Shown here: positions 45,702-57,684 of the stretch, in pieces
Layout: every line of letters begins with the position of its first letter
Position numbering within the stretch: position 1 is the first letter of the stretch
Assembly: GCF_018691265.1 (NCBI RefSeq)
Contig: NW_024881278.1
Span: 7,337,501-7,401,500, forward strand
From: Tyto alba
Taxonomy: Eukaryota; Chordata; Aves; Strigiformes; Tytonidae
Reading direction: 5' to 3'
DNA: 64,000 nucleotides
Notes under the pieces: generated by a model
What the model saw: only the letters and a program-made list of their open reading frames with translations
Told to the model about the DNA's origin: nothing
Database searches by the model: none
Program-made: the position numbers and the translations under genes

Positions 45702-48700
45702 TTCTATTACCCACTACATGAGATGTGGGCCAAGTGGTGAGTTTCCTGCCCAAAATGTAAATGAGATTAATTTCATTTACAACAAACTAACAGCATTACA
45801 TATAAGAACAACTGCACATTGCATTAACCGGATGTAAATACTGCTTGCTTCACTGGCTTCTGTCTTGCTTATTAGTTAAGCCAGAACAGGTTGTTTTACA
45901 GCAGTTATTTTGCCTGTGTAGGCAGGGAACTTCATTCCATTTAGCCTTTTGCCTGTAAAAATTCCATTGGCTTTTATTTTTCTAATCTCCTGAAAGTTCA
46001 GAGAGATCACATTAAGAAGTAATATTGAAGTCGGTTCTTAGAAAGGGACAGATAAATCTAAAATAACAGTTTAATATAAAGTATTCTATACTAGAAGGAA
46101 ACTGCCTTTTTATAAAGCTTGTCTTTGGCATTCTGTCCTTCTCTAGACTTCATTAAAACATCTTTGATGCATGCTATTAGTGCTGTTAGTTCTGTTAGTG
46201 ACTTAACTCTGTTTTTTATACTTCTACACTTTAAGCTTTTCTTACGTTCTTTTCTCTTTCTACCTTTCAACTGAACACAGAGAGAAAAGTGTCCTTCAGT
46301 ATCTCAGTATGAAGCCTTTATATCTGAAGTAACAAGACAGCGACTGTAGGAATCTAATAAAAATTAAGGGAATTTTTTACATTCTTCGTGACTAGAGCAG
46401 GCAAGAAATAAAAACCTACCTACCTTTCTTCCTTCCTTGAATCAAGGAGCTCTACTGGAGTCTACTGCCGAAAATTTGTAGATGGTCTTAGGAATTATTG
46501 CACATTGCACTGTTAAGATCTACTGAATAAAGGACAGTTCTCATCTCCCTAAGGACCAAGAATTTTAAGGTCTCAAGAATTACTCCAGGGAAAACAAAAT
46601 ACTTCTTTCATCTTCTGTTTATGAAATTAGCCACTGATTTGCTTAAGCTTCTGCTAATAGTTAGCCAAAAACCCCCATAACTAGCAGTTTGTATTTACTT
46701 CTGTAAATCTAAAATAAATGCTGTAGTATTTTGTTGAAATTGACTGTATATACAGATACAAAAACCTCACAGCTTACTGGCACTTCACTGCCTTATTTGA
46801 TTAGAATAATCTGCATGAAATTGCTCTTAAAAAGGTTTATGCTGATTTTTGTTGCATACTGCAAGAGAAAAATTTGTTTACATACATGAAAAAGTTCGAT
46901 AACTAACAAAAGTGGGAGTCATGGGATAATCGTATTATATAGAAATTGTTTGTCATTTGTGTTTTTCACATTCCCAAGTTATTCTGCATATATATGTTCA
47001 TATGTTTCTGACAGGAAATTGTCAGGTATGATTTTTCTATAACTTTTATTTTAATGTAAGGCTGTTTTCAACAAATGGCATTTCCAGGATAAGACTGTCT
47101 TACAGTGTTTGTGTATTGACTAATTTTTTTTTGTTTGTCTTTTGACATGAGTTGGTCGTGGCTTAGGAGGTTTCTTGATGGCAAAAAGAAATGTAAATAA
47201 TATCATATGCATTTTACAATCAGTTCCCCTTAAGGTTATCTTTTACTAGTAAGATACATTTTGTTCATTATTGGTTTATATTAAAGTCAACAAATGTTAC
47301 TGGTACGTTCAGTAGTTGCATACATTTGTTGTTGTGAAAGCATTTGCAGAGAGCTCATAGGAAGTGTACATGAACTTACAAGCAGATCCAAAATGAATTA
47401 TCATAATTGTATTTTATTACAAACCAGTAAGGACATTCATATCCCTGTTCTAAAGGGCTAACCGTGTAACCTCCTGGTGTCCCCCAGGTAACTTTCACTC
47501 CCAGCCATCTCCATTTGGGTACCTGTGAGGAGTCATGCTGCTGCTCAGACCGTGTGGGAGAGCCACTACAGCTTCCTCACCTTCAGAACAGCTCGTTTTC
47601 TGAGGCTTTTACAGGTTTTATCATTTCCAAAGTCTGCAGTTGTCAGGGACAGTTGGAACAAACAGAATCACTTTTCACTGGAGAGATACTGCAGTTCAAC
47701 AGATTCAAAAGCATGCTGACAAGTCATTTTTTTATTTTACTGAAATTTTGTCAAAAAGGGGGGGAAAAAAAAGGAGGAAAATTCAATAAGCTTTAGAAGG
47801 GCAAATTTTCTTGGTGTGGTTTTTTTTTTGTTTGTTTTTTTTTCTTTTTCCCGAAAGTGACTTCCTTCTGCAATACTTTTTAGGATAAAATGTGCTAAAA
47901 GATCTAGATCTAAATAGAATATTTTGTTTTTACAATATAAATACTTGGTTCAGCCTGGGATTGTTTTCACAGAGTTTAAACATTTTTGGTTGTGTTTCTT
48001 AAGAGAAAATATGACCTATTTTGCAGCTTGCCACCGTATAGAATTTCCAGTCTTCCCCTGAAGACGTTTCTGGTATTTCATTAAAATCTGGTATTTTCAT
48101 AAAATTTAAAATTAATTAAAATTGATTACCAACTCACACTAGCATCCATTTCTGGTCCCTTATTCTCAGTGTCAAGATTTGCACAGATTTCAGTGGCAGC
48201 ATGGTGAGTTTTGCAGAATATCAACATAAACTAGCCATCTCAGGAGTGATCTGAAGCCCAGAGCACTCCTGAAATCCAGCTCCACCGTGGTTTTGTAGGC
48301 AGCCTGAGCTCAGTTGCATTTGGAATAATTTCCTGCGCTGTAACTGATACCGTGTTGGTTTTGAGAAGGAATCGGGGCATTCCGGGCCGCGCAGTGACAG
48401 CTACGAGATGTCACCAGAGGGGCGGGTGGGATGGATGGCAGCGGCCAGAAGAGGAGCCGTGTGCCAGAGCCTGTGTACAGGTAATTTGTGTGTTCTGCGG
48501 AGCACTCAGAGCTCGGGGCACGGCCAAGTTTCTCCCCCAGGACCGGGTGAGACAGCCGCAGCCCTGGCGTGCTCTAAGCAGTAAGAATCTGGTGCCACTC
48601 CTGTGCTGCAATATCGGCAGAGCTGTAGAGATTGAGGGAAGAGTTCCATTTACAGAATTCCAAGGCAGAGGCACAAAATCTGGAATGCTGGCAGCTCTTA

Positions 48701-49790
48701 CTAAAGGCACAGCTGTTATGAAAGAGGATATGAAATACCATAACATTAGGAAAATATCTCCTGATTCTAAATTGCAATATTTTCAAGCTCATTTCAGGAT
48801 CTGATTGTGACTGGACTCTATCTGACAACAGAGGATTTTTGGTGCATTTCAAGCTATTGAACCCAAGCCATTTATTTAGTAGCGTTACTATTTTTAGAAG
48901 AACATACGTGTCTTGAATTAACAGATTTAAATTGTAGTGCCAAATGCTGTTTGTATTCACAGAATCCGAGCAGTTGTGTGTGTGTCTTCAGGTAGATCCT
49001 CCGAGACCCTGGGCCTTAGGCAAGAGTGGCGTATTGCCGTGGCTGCGTGGCGAGGAGCGCTGCTGGGCACGTGTAACCTGCCCTCGCCGCACATGGCCGT
49101 GTCGCCTCTGTCACGGGGGCGTCCCCTGGCGATTCATTTCTTAGCTCAGCTCTTTTCCGTGTTTGTTAAGCTGGCCAGGATTACCTGTCACAACTTCTGT
49201 GCAGGCTTTTTGCATGTTATTGCACCCTCCTAAAGCATCTGTGCAATCACAGCCAGGGTTTGCATTTAAGACATCAGAACCTACTTCTCCCAGCACGTTC
49301 TTTCGCAAAGAAGTTTCAGAACAGAAGAGCAGGCAGGAGGTTCTCCGTGCTCTGATGACTTTTAAATTATTTTCTTTTTCCTTTCTTATTCTTTCCAGTC
49401 TGTGCCCTTAAAATAAAATAAAACCAGAAAATGAATTTGGGAGCCACTTCATATTTTCTCAAACACGAACTCCCAGGGGAAGAACGCAGCCACTGTTGCA
49501 CAGCATACAAGGAGAGTACACAGCTTTTTACCGCAGGAGGTGCCAAATCTGTCACTGCTAGTTCAAGATCACAAAAGAGGTTGTAGTACTACACTATGTA
49601 TAATTTTAATTTACTTTTCTGATAGTCTGCTAAAGGTTTCATAACATTCCCAACACATATTCTTTCTAAGTTTTTTCAAAGACGTGAGGCAGCCTCAACA
49701 AAGGAGCTCATGTATGATTTTTAGATTTAGATGATAATGTATATGTAAATAATGCTTTGATATTAATAAAACTGCCTTAAAGGAATGTAC
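45702..49790 (+). other. CCDC88A: CCDC88A 3' UTR and downstream region
   Basis: No further coding exon was seen. AATAAA hexamers occur at 46356, 46407 and 46526, and again at 49765-49770 followed by a TG-rich stretch. The end of the transcript cannot be fixed by eye. Open frames at about 48350-49240 lie in a locally GC-richer patch and match nothing I know. Confidence 0.5.
49765..49770 (+). terminator. Candidate distal poly(A) signal of CCDC88A
   Basis: AATAAA within gatattaataaaactgcc, followed by gtacctaggtgtg about 25 bases later. One of several possible signals. Confidence 0.35.
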
Positions 49791-52430
49791 CTAGGTGTGA
49801 AACAAAACTTAAAAAACTCTTATTTAAAACTGTAATTTCCTTTACATACTGATTTTTTTTAATGTTTGCCATTGTATACATTTGTTAATGATGTTATTAA
49901 AATGCCAAACCAAATAATTTTTATTCTTATTTTGTGTGTACATTTATACACACTTTTTTTCTGGAAACTGATGTTACTAGAAGGATATTGGTGTTAAGTA
50001 ATGGCGTTGTGGTCAGTTGGTGATGTGTTCAGTATTTCTTCCAGAAGGAAACCGATAAAAACTGTAGCAGAATTTTTCTGGATAATGTGTAGTTTGTTTC
50101 GTGTTGTTTATTTGTGTAGACCTGTGTAGCTTTTAATTATATGCTATTTTGATATTAAAAAAAAAAAAAGACTAATTTCATAAGTAAATACAAAAAGAAA
50201 TCATTATAGATTTGCCAAATGTAGTAGTATTTGAAGCTTTGATTTTGCTTGGTTGTTATTTTTGCTGAGACAAGTCTCAGCATCTCTTCTGAGGACAAAG
50301 GTGGCTAAATTTTAGGTATTACAGATTTTAAGATTTGTGAAGCATAGTAAACTGTTACTGGGCACGTCCTGAAAACAGGTTTTCACATGTAAAGCTTTCT
50401 AGATTAAAAAAGACCTCGGCAAGTCAAATTTAATATTTTTTTTTAAGTGATAAAGGATTTGGGGGTACTACAAAGAAAGGTTAAAGGAGAAGGAGAGTGA
50501 GTGGCAGGCAGAGGGTAAGATAAATTTTACTTGTAAAGACACATAAGACTGTATCTTAATATCTAGCTAATTTAGTAACGCATTTGTCAATCGAGTTCAT
50601 TAATCAACCCACTATTCCCAAACGCCAGATGTTCCTTTTTCATCTTTTATTTAACTTCATCTTAACATACGAAGTCCCATATATCTGGACATCTTTCTAG
50701 TGACTCTGCCCAGAGCTCCAACGTTTTCAGGTCACTTCTTTCCTGTTTGAGATGACTGCCATGATAGATGGGGGGTTGGTTTGTGTCTTTCAAAGGTGGA
50801 GAGGAGAATTTAAACTGCTGTGTCATGAAGTACTCTGTTGTTAAGTTCACACCTCAGAACAGGTGCCAAATCCTTCAGAAACGAAGCATGAGGATGTTTG
50901 TGAAGTAACTTGCCTTGCCCTAGAAGCTGCTTTTTCTTACTTCGTTAATGGGAGTTGTTCATTCTGTAGAACTAAAGATTGCACTTCCTTACAGGGAAAA
51001 GTAAAACCCAATACATAAATGTTTATGATGGTCTCTGCTCATGGTCTTGACCATCTAGAATGAAACAGAGTCAGATTGGCTGGTTTCTGCCTTGTGTTTC
51101 TTTTGAAGTGTTTCCCTGTATTGTTAGCATTGCGTCCTGTAGGGTGATGCAGCAGCAAGTAGTCATTGAAGATGGCAAGTCCTTTGATGTGTTTTTTCTT
51201 CACTCTTCTGTAATCTTTATTTCTGTTCCGTTTCAACTTCTGTTGACACTACCACTTGCTTTTTGACATAGTTTGGACATGACATTTTTGTTAGGCTTCA
51301 CTGAAAAGCCCTTTTCCCCCTCATACTCAGATTTTGTCTCTTGCTTCCACTACTCCTGTCTTTGGGTTTTGGGGGGGCGGTGCTTGTTGCCACAGTATTA
51401 CTGCACGGAGTTTCTGCTGCTTCAGTCTTCAACACACAGCCTGTTAGAAGGGGGTCTTACTCATTTAGGTGGGAGAGAGGATGAGAAAAAAATAGATTAG
51501 AAATTTAATGGTGAGAATGTACTGGTCTTGTTCTTGTGATACTTTTCTATACTATATATCACCCAGTGAAAGCCAAATCAGCCTCTCCTTAGCCTCTTTA
51601 ACACAGCTGTTTGTACGTGCCATCCCCTTCTCTTGGAGAAGCTCGAATACAGCCACTCGTACTATTCTTCCCACTTCTGTAGGTGCTGGTTAAGGGCGCA
51701 GCGGAGCAGAGAAGACAGGCATTCTCCACGGGTTCGTGACTCTCTAGAAATTGTGCACAAAATTTAATACAGTTCAGGGCTGTATTAACTTCCAGGTGTC
51801 ACCAGGACATAGGACACTGGGTCAGGAATCTGCATTAACGTTCCTCCCGGGAGCTGCGGCTGGTACCGGGGTGTCCCCCAGCCCCCCCCCCCGGGTGGGG
51901 GGGGCTCTGGAAATGGGCACACTCCTGTCATCCCAGGGCAATTAGCAGGCTTAGTCCCACAGGGAGGAGACTGTGAGAGTGAAAATGCAACTAAAAACGT
52001 AGACAATCAAATGTGGTTTCTGTAGTGTAGGTAAGTTGTCTTTTTCTAGGTAAAAATTATAGAACGAAAGCAACGTGTAGCAGGGGATAAATGGGTACAG
52101 GTACACAATCTAGGCATCTCTGTCCTGTGTTTACTGACAACTTTAAGAAATGTTAATTTGTTATTTCTTAATTATGTTGTTTGAAGTTTAAACCTTCAAG
52201 GCCAGTACCATGCACAGAAAGTTCCAGTTTTATCTGTTTTATTAATAAGCACTGTAACATTCTTTAACACGTTGTCTACTTACTGGTTACTTACACGTCT
52301 TTTAATGAATATTCTGTAAAACTTCAGATACCCCAAAGATAGTATTTTTTTCTCACCAGATTATACAATATAAACTTACACAATTGAAAAAAAAGTAAAA
52401 ACATATTATTGGCACTTTTAATCATGATAT
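49791..52430. other. Intergenic region between convergent CCDC88A and PRORSD1
   Basis: Mostly AT-rich with an A run at about 50157-50169. A C-run/G-run palindrome lies at 51880-51906. No gene was recognised. Confidence 0.55.
51880..51906. repeat. Perfect C-run/G-run inverted repeat
   Basis: Arms agcccccccc (51880-51889) and ggggggggct (51897-51906) are exact reverse complements around a 7-base spacer cccgggt. The result could be a hairpin or a G-quadruplex/i-motif-prone element in GC-rich surroundings. Confidence 0.8.
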
Positions 52431-52450
52431 AAAGACAAAACTTCGCAAAT

Positions 52451-52456
52451 TTTATT
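52451..52456 (-). terminator. Poly(A) signal of PRORSD1
   Basis: TTTATT on the + strand is AATAAA on the - strand. It sits about 75 bases beyond the TAG stop (52532-52534), giving a compact 3' UTR. Confidence 0.6.
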
Positions 52457-52531
52457 TGTAATGAGACTTTTACCGGTTTTGCTCTCTTACTCTACACAAT
52501 CTATGCCTAGTACTAGAAAAGTGAACTTCAT

Positions 52532-52969
52532 CTACTTCGTGTCTTCATCAAAATGTATGATGATTGGATCGTGGCCTGTTGATCTCACAAACTTCAGAAA
52601 GTCGTCAGGGCTTAAGCCCATTGTTGCAGAATTTGTCATTGGATGAAAATACACCTTTTCATGGCCACCTTCCAGAAAGGCAGCATCCAGCACAAACTTC
52701 ACCTCGCCTGGGTCACAGAAGAGGGCGAGGGGTGTCGCACAGCCTTGGCCCACTTTTAGTTTTTCCACCATGGCATTTTCATCAGCAAACCTTAGGTTTC
52801 CACTTCCGACACCCAGTTTTTTAGCAAGATCATTTAAATTGATTTGCCTGTCGTGCAGAACAGTCACCAGCCAGAACCCTTTCTTCTTTTTGTCTTTAAG
52901 GAAAAGGTTTTTACTGTGCCCTCCTTTCAGGTGTTGAACATGGGGCATCATTTCTTCAACAGTAAACAC
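52532..52969 (-). CDS. PRORSD1: PRORSD1 coding exon 2
   Basis: Reading leftward, the acceptor is ttttccag, then GTG TTT ACT (VFTVEEMMPHVQHLKGGHSK). It runs to TAG at 52532-52534; 145 codons plus stop, phase 0 entry. It holds almost the entire catalytic domain. Confidence 0.96.
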   Translation of the reverse strand: MFTVEEMMPHVQHLKGGHSKNLFLKDKKKKGFWLVTVLHDRQINLNDLAKKLGVGSGNLRFADENAMVEKLKVGQGCATPLALFCDPGEVKFVLDAAFLEGGHEKVYFHPMTNSATMGLSPDDFLKFVRSTGHDPIIIHFDEDTK

Positions 52970-53778
52970 CTGGAAAATATCATCAGTGTAGCATAAGACT
53001 CTATAGCCCATTAGACTTACAGTTGCATACTGGCAGGTATCTTGTCAAGTACTCAGAAAATGTTACACTCAGCCTAAAAACTGTACCCTTTTATGAAGAA
53101 ATTATAAAAGAACACAAATAAAATGTGACATATTGTTCCTGCACACTCTCTGAATCTTTTCTGTCTCATGTATACAGCACTATCACACTTTAAAAATGCA
53201 GAAAAGCAACCCTGCTCCCTTTCGTGGCTCCACCGCAGACAGACTGGCATGATGCGGCATGTGCACTTTTAACCGGGAGAGAGAAAAAGCAGCCCAGGCA
53301 CTGGTGTCTTCACGGTGAAGAAGCGGATGGCCCGTAGCTCCTGCAACGGCCGGGGAACGGGAGGGGAAGAGGGGGATCTCGGGGACAGAAACAGAGGGGA
53401 AACAACCCGGCGGCTGCGCTCAAAACGGGGGAAAAAAAAAAAAACAAAAAAAAAAAAAAAAAAACAAAAAAAAAACCTGAAACGTTCTGCTAGGCCCAGC
53501 GTCTGCAGGTCCATTTGGCGAGAAATTCCACAGTGATAATTATGCTAAAAAATCACGTACAGGACCTAAATCCGCGCTGTAGCCTGCTTTGTCCTCTCCG
53601 TACGTGTAATTTTATCTCCCTCCCCACACCCGGCTCAGAAGGGGCCGGGGCAGCGCCAAGGCCCGCGGGGAGAGGCGGAGGCCGCCCCTGCCCCTACCTG
53701 GGGGTGCTCGGCGGTGACCGTGGCGATGCCCAAATCCCGCAGCCGCTGCGCCAGCTCCCCCCTCAGCTCCGCCGCCAT
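52532..53778 (-). CDS. PRORSD1: PRORSD1, free-standing YbaK/ProX-type aminoacyl-tRNA deacylase
   Basis: Two exons encode a predicted 172-residue protein that is one YbaK/prolyl-tRNA-synthetase-associated domain. The family hydrolyses mischarged tRNA in trans; ProXp-ala members act on Ala-tRNA(Pro). Visible features: HSKNLFLKDKKKKGFWLV with the conserved Lys of the Ser-Lys-Asn-Leu segment, LGVGSGNLRFAD, and GQGCATPLALF with the Gly-x-x-x-Pro loop. It ends near GHDPIIIHFD. It is close to the remembered human sequence, which is annotated as a pseudogene (PRORSD1P); here the frame is intact. It is convergent with CCDC88A and divergent from MTIF2. An ATG at 53009-53011 continuous with exon 2 is intronic, because the acceptor at 52970-52971 joins exon 2 to exon 1. 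Confidence 0.94.
52970..53697 (-). other. PRORSD1: PRORSD1 intron
   Basis: GT-AG intron of 728 bp on the minus strand. It contains a nearly pure A tract on the + strand at 53432-53475 and becomes GC-rich towards exon 1. No coding content. Confidence 0.7.
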
Positions 53779-53960
53779 GGCCGCGCCGCCTGGGCCGCCC
53801 CTGCCCGCGGGCAGCCCTAAAATGGCGGCTGCCCCGGCGGCGGGAGCGCGCGGTCGAGGGGGAGCTGCCCCGGCCCGGGTGGGCTCCTCGGCCGCCGGGT
53901 CAGCCCTGGTGAAGAGCGCAGGGCAGGGCCGGCCGCTGAACGAGGTCCGAGAGCAGGTTT
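53620..53960. promoter_or_regulatory. CpG island and PRORSD1 promoter
   Basis: A dense CpG stretch covering PRORSD1 exon 1 and its upstream side. On the + strand, taaaatggcggctgcc at about 53818-53833 contains the AAnATGGCGGC element typical of YY1 sites at CpG-island start sites. The PRORSD1 start itself (gccatggcggcg read on the minus strand) is a similar site. No TATA box. Confidence 0.7.
53698..53778 (-). CDS. PRORSD1: PRORSD1 coding exon 1
   Basis: 27 codons from ATG at 53776-53778 (context gcggccATGG, good Kozak) to CAG followed by donor GTAGGG. It encodes MAAELRGELAQRLRDLGIAT and VTAEHPQ. The Glu-His-Pro junction to Val-Phe-Thr matches the human exon join. It lies in a CpG island. Confidence 0.92.
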
Positions 53961-56190
53961 TGAGGATACATTTGCAGTAAGTTTTGATAAGGGGAAAATC
54001 CTCTAAGCTTCTGACCTGGATAGAATGGCTGAACGCGCTGTTGCTGTAACACTTTTAATTTTGAAATTGGGTTTTGGGTTGTTGGTTTTTTTGTTTGTTT
54101 GTTTGTTTGTTTGTTTTCTTTGTTCCTATGTTAGACCTGAAGTGTGTGAACACAGAGCGCACTTCAAAAAACGAGCAGCCTTGGCCATCAGGTCAAACGG
54201 GAAGCAGGGCGATACGGAGCCGGTTGCGGAGGCCGTTGCTGTAAAACCGAATGCTGGGGTCAGATGCCCAGAGAAGCTGCGAAGCCTCCACCTGTGGAGA
54301 TACTCCCAACCCGACGGGATGCGATCCCGGGCAGCCGGCTCGCTTCGACCCTGCTTGAGCCAGGGGTTGTGACAGTCTCCACAGCTTCCCCCTTCCACAC
54401 ATCCATAACCCTGTAACACAGCTGAAGCCAGAGCTTGCCATCTCCTTCGGAGCAGAAAAACCCGGCTGCCACTCCCATCTTACAGCTCCATGGGCCTCCT
54501 GCTGCCCTCCTTCAGCCTCACCTGGCTGGAGAACAAAGTTCTCCATAACACTTCTCCATACAACTCCCTGTATCTCCCTTCCCGCACAATTCAGTTTATT
54601 TCATGTTCCTTAAAACAATCTCCTTGTCAAACAATCTCCTTGTCAAATAGTGACATTAGAACAATACATTGCTTTGACATACACCAGGTTTTCCCATTCA
54701 ATGTGAACTGCATTTGGTTCCAATATTGTTTTCAGAACATGTTATTTGTCCCAAATACGTACCAATTAAATTGTTCGTGTATGTGCTTACTGTAATTTCA
54801 CATGCCTACTTTGCTGAAAATGTTGCTGCTAAATAAGGAAGTGAAAAATTCAAAGCTAGAAAAATCAAAATGAGGTAAACTAATTAATGATATGCACTAA
54901 AGATGAGACTTGCATAATCAATTTTTTTTTTTTAAGGGCAACCAATAATAATCAAGAATTACAACTAGGGGACAAAGACAAGCATTAACTGCCACATAGT
55001 TAAGTGGAAAATGTTTCTACAACTCAAACCATCGTCCTGACCTATGACATCAGAAATTATTTGTTTCCAGTTTGCCCTTCAGAAAAATAGGCAATCTATA
55101 ATAAAACTTTAAATTAAACCAGTATGAATCTGTGGTTAAGAGACATGTGGATAAAGTATGATCCCACGCTAATTCCCAGAGCCTTAGTGCAGCATATAGA
55201 AATATTTCCAGGCAGCATCCAACAGATCAACTCAGAAAGCAGATTTGCAGTAAACTCTGGTAACTGTTTTGCATGCTAAATTCATCTTTCAAATAAAACA
55301 TTTTTCAAGTCAATCGCAGGCTCACCAGACAGTCCCATTGCGTGAAGGATGCATTGTCCTCCGCATGTGGGCTGGCAGCTCTGAAGTATCCGTGTGCTTT
55401 CGCTGTCTTTCTGCCTGGTTTGTCTTCCTGTGCAGTAACACAGACTGCATTTGTACAACTTTTGATATTTCAGCTTTTATTACCACGGTTTGTTTTTGAG
55501 ATTATTTTTCCTGCTTTACCTTTGGAGAAAACCCTCAAGAGTCCTATGCATTTTAAGGTTATCAGTTAGTATCTGGCACATTCATCAGCAAATGATGCCT
55601 TTGAAAGACACCTTTTTTTGTCAATACTCAGCATCATAAATGAGCAAATACTTTCAGCAGTGAGATACTGAGGGCAGCAAAACACATAGCTACTACCTGT
55701 TGCAAGTACATGTAAAACCACCTGTGGGTACTACCCCAAGTCCCACATTAGAGGCAAAACATCTAAAATACACAGCTCAAAGGTAATGACCGTTATTAAT
55801 TGCAGCACACAATTTGCAGCTGCCTGATGGAGATCATAGTAGAAGCACTGCTGTCCCGTGCACACCTCAAAGCTAAAGGATGTCGTAGGATGGAACTTGG
55901 GATCATCTCTGCCTTGTACAAACAGCATTAACGAACATTCAAAAACCACTTACAGAGCTTCCCCTTCGATTTTTTTTTCCCCTAGTCTATTAAGTGATAC
56001 TATTTTAGAGATGCCAAATTAGCACTTTAAAAAACCTGTCATGTTAAAGCGTTAGATTGGAGATGGATAGGAGGACATTGCAAAGAAAAGCGACTATATC
56101 CTGCTAGGCAAGGAAAAAAAACCAAATTTAAGCGTATATATTTTAATAAAAACCAACCAACCAAACAACCAAACAAATCCCCAACGCTAC
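53960..56190. other. Intergenic region between PRORSD1 and MTIF2
   Basis: Contains a (TTTG)n tract at about 54089-54116 and a 16-bp tandem duplication (acaatctccttgtcaa twice) at about 54615-54646. No gene was recognised. Open frames near 54025-54550 match nothing. Confidence 0.55.
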
Positions 56191-56194
56191 GGCG

Positions 56195-56600
56195 AAGGCA
56201 CGGCGGCCCGTAAGGAGCTCTCCCGCCGCCTGTGAGGGGAGGGAAGCTCCACCCCCGCCCCGGGAGCCGGGCGGTGCGCCGGCGCGCTGCCCTCGCGCCC
56301 GCCGGCGCCTGCGCAGAGCGTGGCTCTCCCCACGCCGGGAGGGGAGCGGGAGCCGCCATCTGCGGTCAGCGCCGTCCCGGGGCGGGGGAAGGGTGTGAGG
56401 GAGGTGGCGGCCGCGGCCGGCGGGAGGGTGGGAAGGAAAGAAACAAAGAAAGAAGGAGGGAAGGAAGGTGGGAGGGAGGTCGGGCGGGCTGGCTGGCTGC
56501 AGCTGGCAGGAGGTCTCGGGAGTTGGGCGGCCTCGCAGCTGGGCGTCACTGCGGTGTAGTCCCGCTCGCCGCAGGGTGAGGGTGTTTCTGAGGGGCGCGC
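56195..56600 (+). promoter_or_regulatory. MTIF2: MTIF2 CpG-island promoter and probable non-coding first exon
   Basis: Strongly CpG-rich. It has an NRF1-like element cggcgcctgcgcagagc (about 56303-56319) and a YY1-like agccgccatctgcgg (about 56351-56365), both typical of nuclear genes for mitochondrial proteins. A donor such as GTGAGG at 56576 or GTGTGA at about 56392 could end the first exon, but it cannot be fixed by eye. A GA-rich simple repeat occupies about 56425-56480. Confidence 0.65.
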
Positions 56601-57677
56601 GAGCCCCGGGAGAGCCAGGAGTGGTTCCTTTGCAGTGCGCAACCTCGCGGGGGTTTCTCCTTTGTGAGCTTGGCCAGTCTTGCCTTGACCTTTTGTTAGT
56701 TTTTGGTGTATGCAGCGTTTTGTGGCAGCTTCTGCAGTTTGATCGGTTTTACCGATTCTGCCCCTTTAAACTTCTCTTTAGGGGGGAAAAAAAAAACCAA
56801 ACCAAAACAAAAACCTAACCCACAAACCTACACTTGGTTTTAGTTGGTTCGTTTGTCATCTGCTCACTTCCTGCAGGACTCCGGATACAAGGGAGTTTTT
56901 AAAGGGACCGCAGTCATTTTGTGAGGAACTGATACCATTTTACTCATTTAGAGCTGCTTGGAAGATGTTACAAAGCCACCTTTGAGAGAAGACAGGGAAG
57001 ATACAGAGAAAGGCATTACTGAGCAGAAGGACAAAACGGGCAACTCCAAACAAGAAGAAAAGTTCGTATAGGAGATTGTTGTATAGGATAGTTAGCAGAA
57101 TGACTCAAAACAAAGTTAAGGTGGTTGAAACAAGATGTAGGATGATCTGACAGAAGCGTTTTGGAAAGCTTATTGGTTAAGCCAGGGCTTAGTCTCTAAG
57201 GACGTCTCTGTCCGTGTGACAACACTGGTATTACTACAGTGCTATGGTCTTTTAGTGGTGGTATATGCTCCTGTAAGCAGCATTTTGCAAATGTGTTTTA
57301 CTGGCTTAGAGAAGTAGGTTGCACCTGGATAACTCTTACCGGTATAGCATGAAGAGTGCAAATGTCCCTTTTTTCTAGGTAGTGTCAACCTGAAATGGGG
57401 ACTTTGGTAGTTTTGATTAAAGGTGATAGGAGATAGGTGAAAGACTTGTAAGCTGTGGTGGCATTCGTAGATCTGTGTGTCTGCAGCAGGATAGTGGAGA
57501 AGGGTGAAGCACTTAAGGAGACTGAAAACCTGGAAGAGTTAATAGTTCAGCTTTTTGATCATTAAAAAGCCAATTTTGAAACATAACATTTGTGCCTCGT
57601 GTTCCTGTCTGTATTATCATAGAAAAGAGTATCTTTCCGCTTTGAGACTGATTTCAATGTGTCTTTTGTATTTTCAG
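56600..57677 (+). other. MTIF2: MTIF2 first intron or 5' UTR region
   Basis: No coding sequence is supportable. It ends with the acceptor tattttcag before the first coding exon. Confidence 0.55.
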
Positions 57678-57684
57678 TGAGGAA

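Noticed and set aside
47515..47796. 93-codon open frame starting MGTCEESCCC
   Set aside because: Lies in the presumed 3' UTR of CCDC88A. No homology recognised, and it ends in a low-complexity Lys/Gly tract.
48352..49411. Overlapping open frames in a GC-richer patch downstream of CCDC88A
   Set aside because: No recognisable domain, no consistent splice structure, and frames on both strands. Most likely 3' UTR or intergenic sequence.
52970..53011. ATG at 53009-53011 as the start of a 159-residue PRORSD1 protein
   Set aside because: The 14 extra residues (MGYRVLCYTDDIFQ) are intron. A ttttccag acceptor precedes VFTVEE, and exon 1 in the CpG island supplies the conserved N terminus.
53269..53536. 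Open frames on both strands through an A-rich/T-rich tract (Lys-rich or Phe-rich proteins)
   Set aside because: They are products of the long A tract at 53432-53475 inside the PRORSD1 intron.
56039..56818. Several 80-150-codon open frames in the MTIF2 CpG island on both strands
   Set aside because: GC-rich sequence is poor in stop codons. The compositions are Arg/Gly/Pro/Ala-rich with no domain, and they lie in the promoter and 5' UTR.
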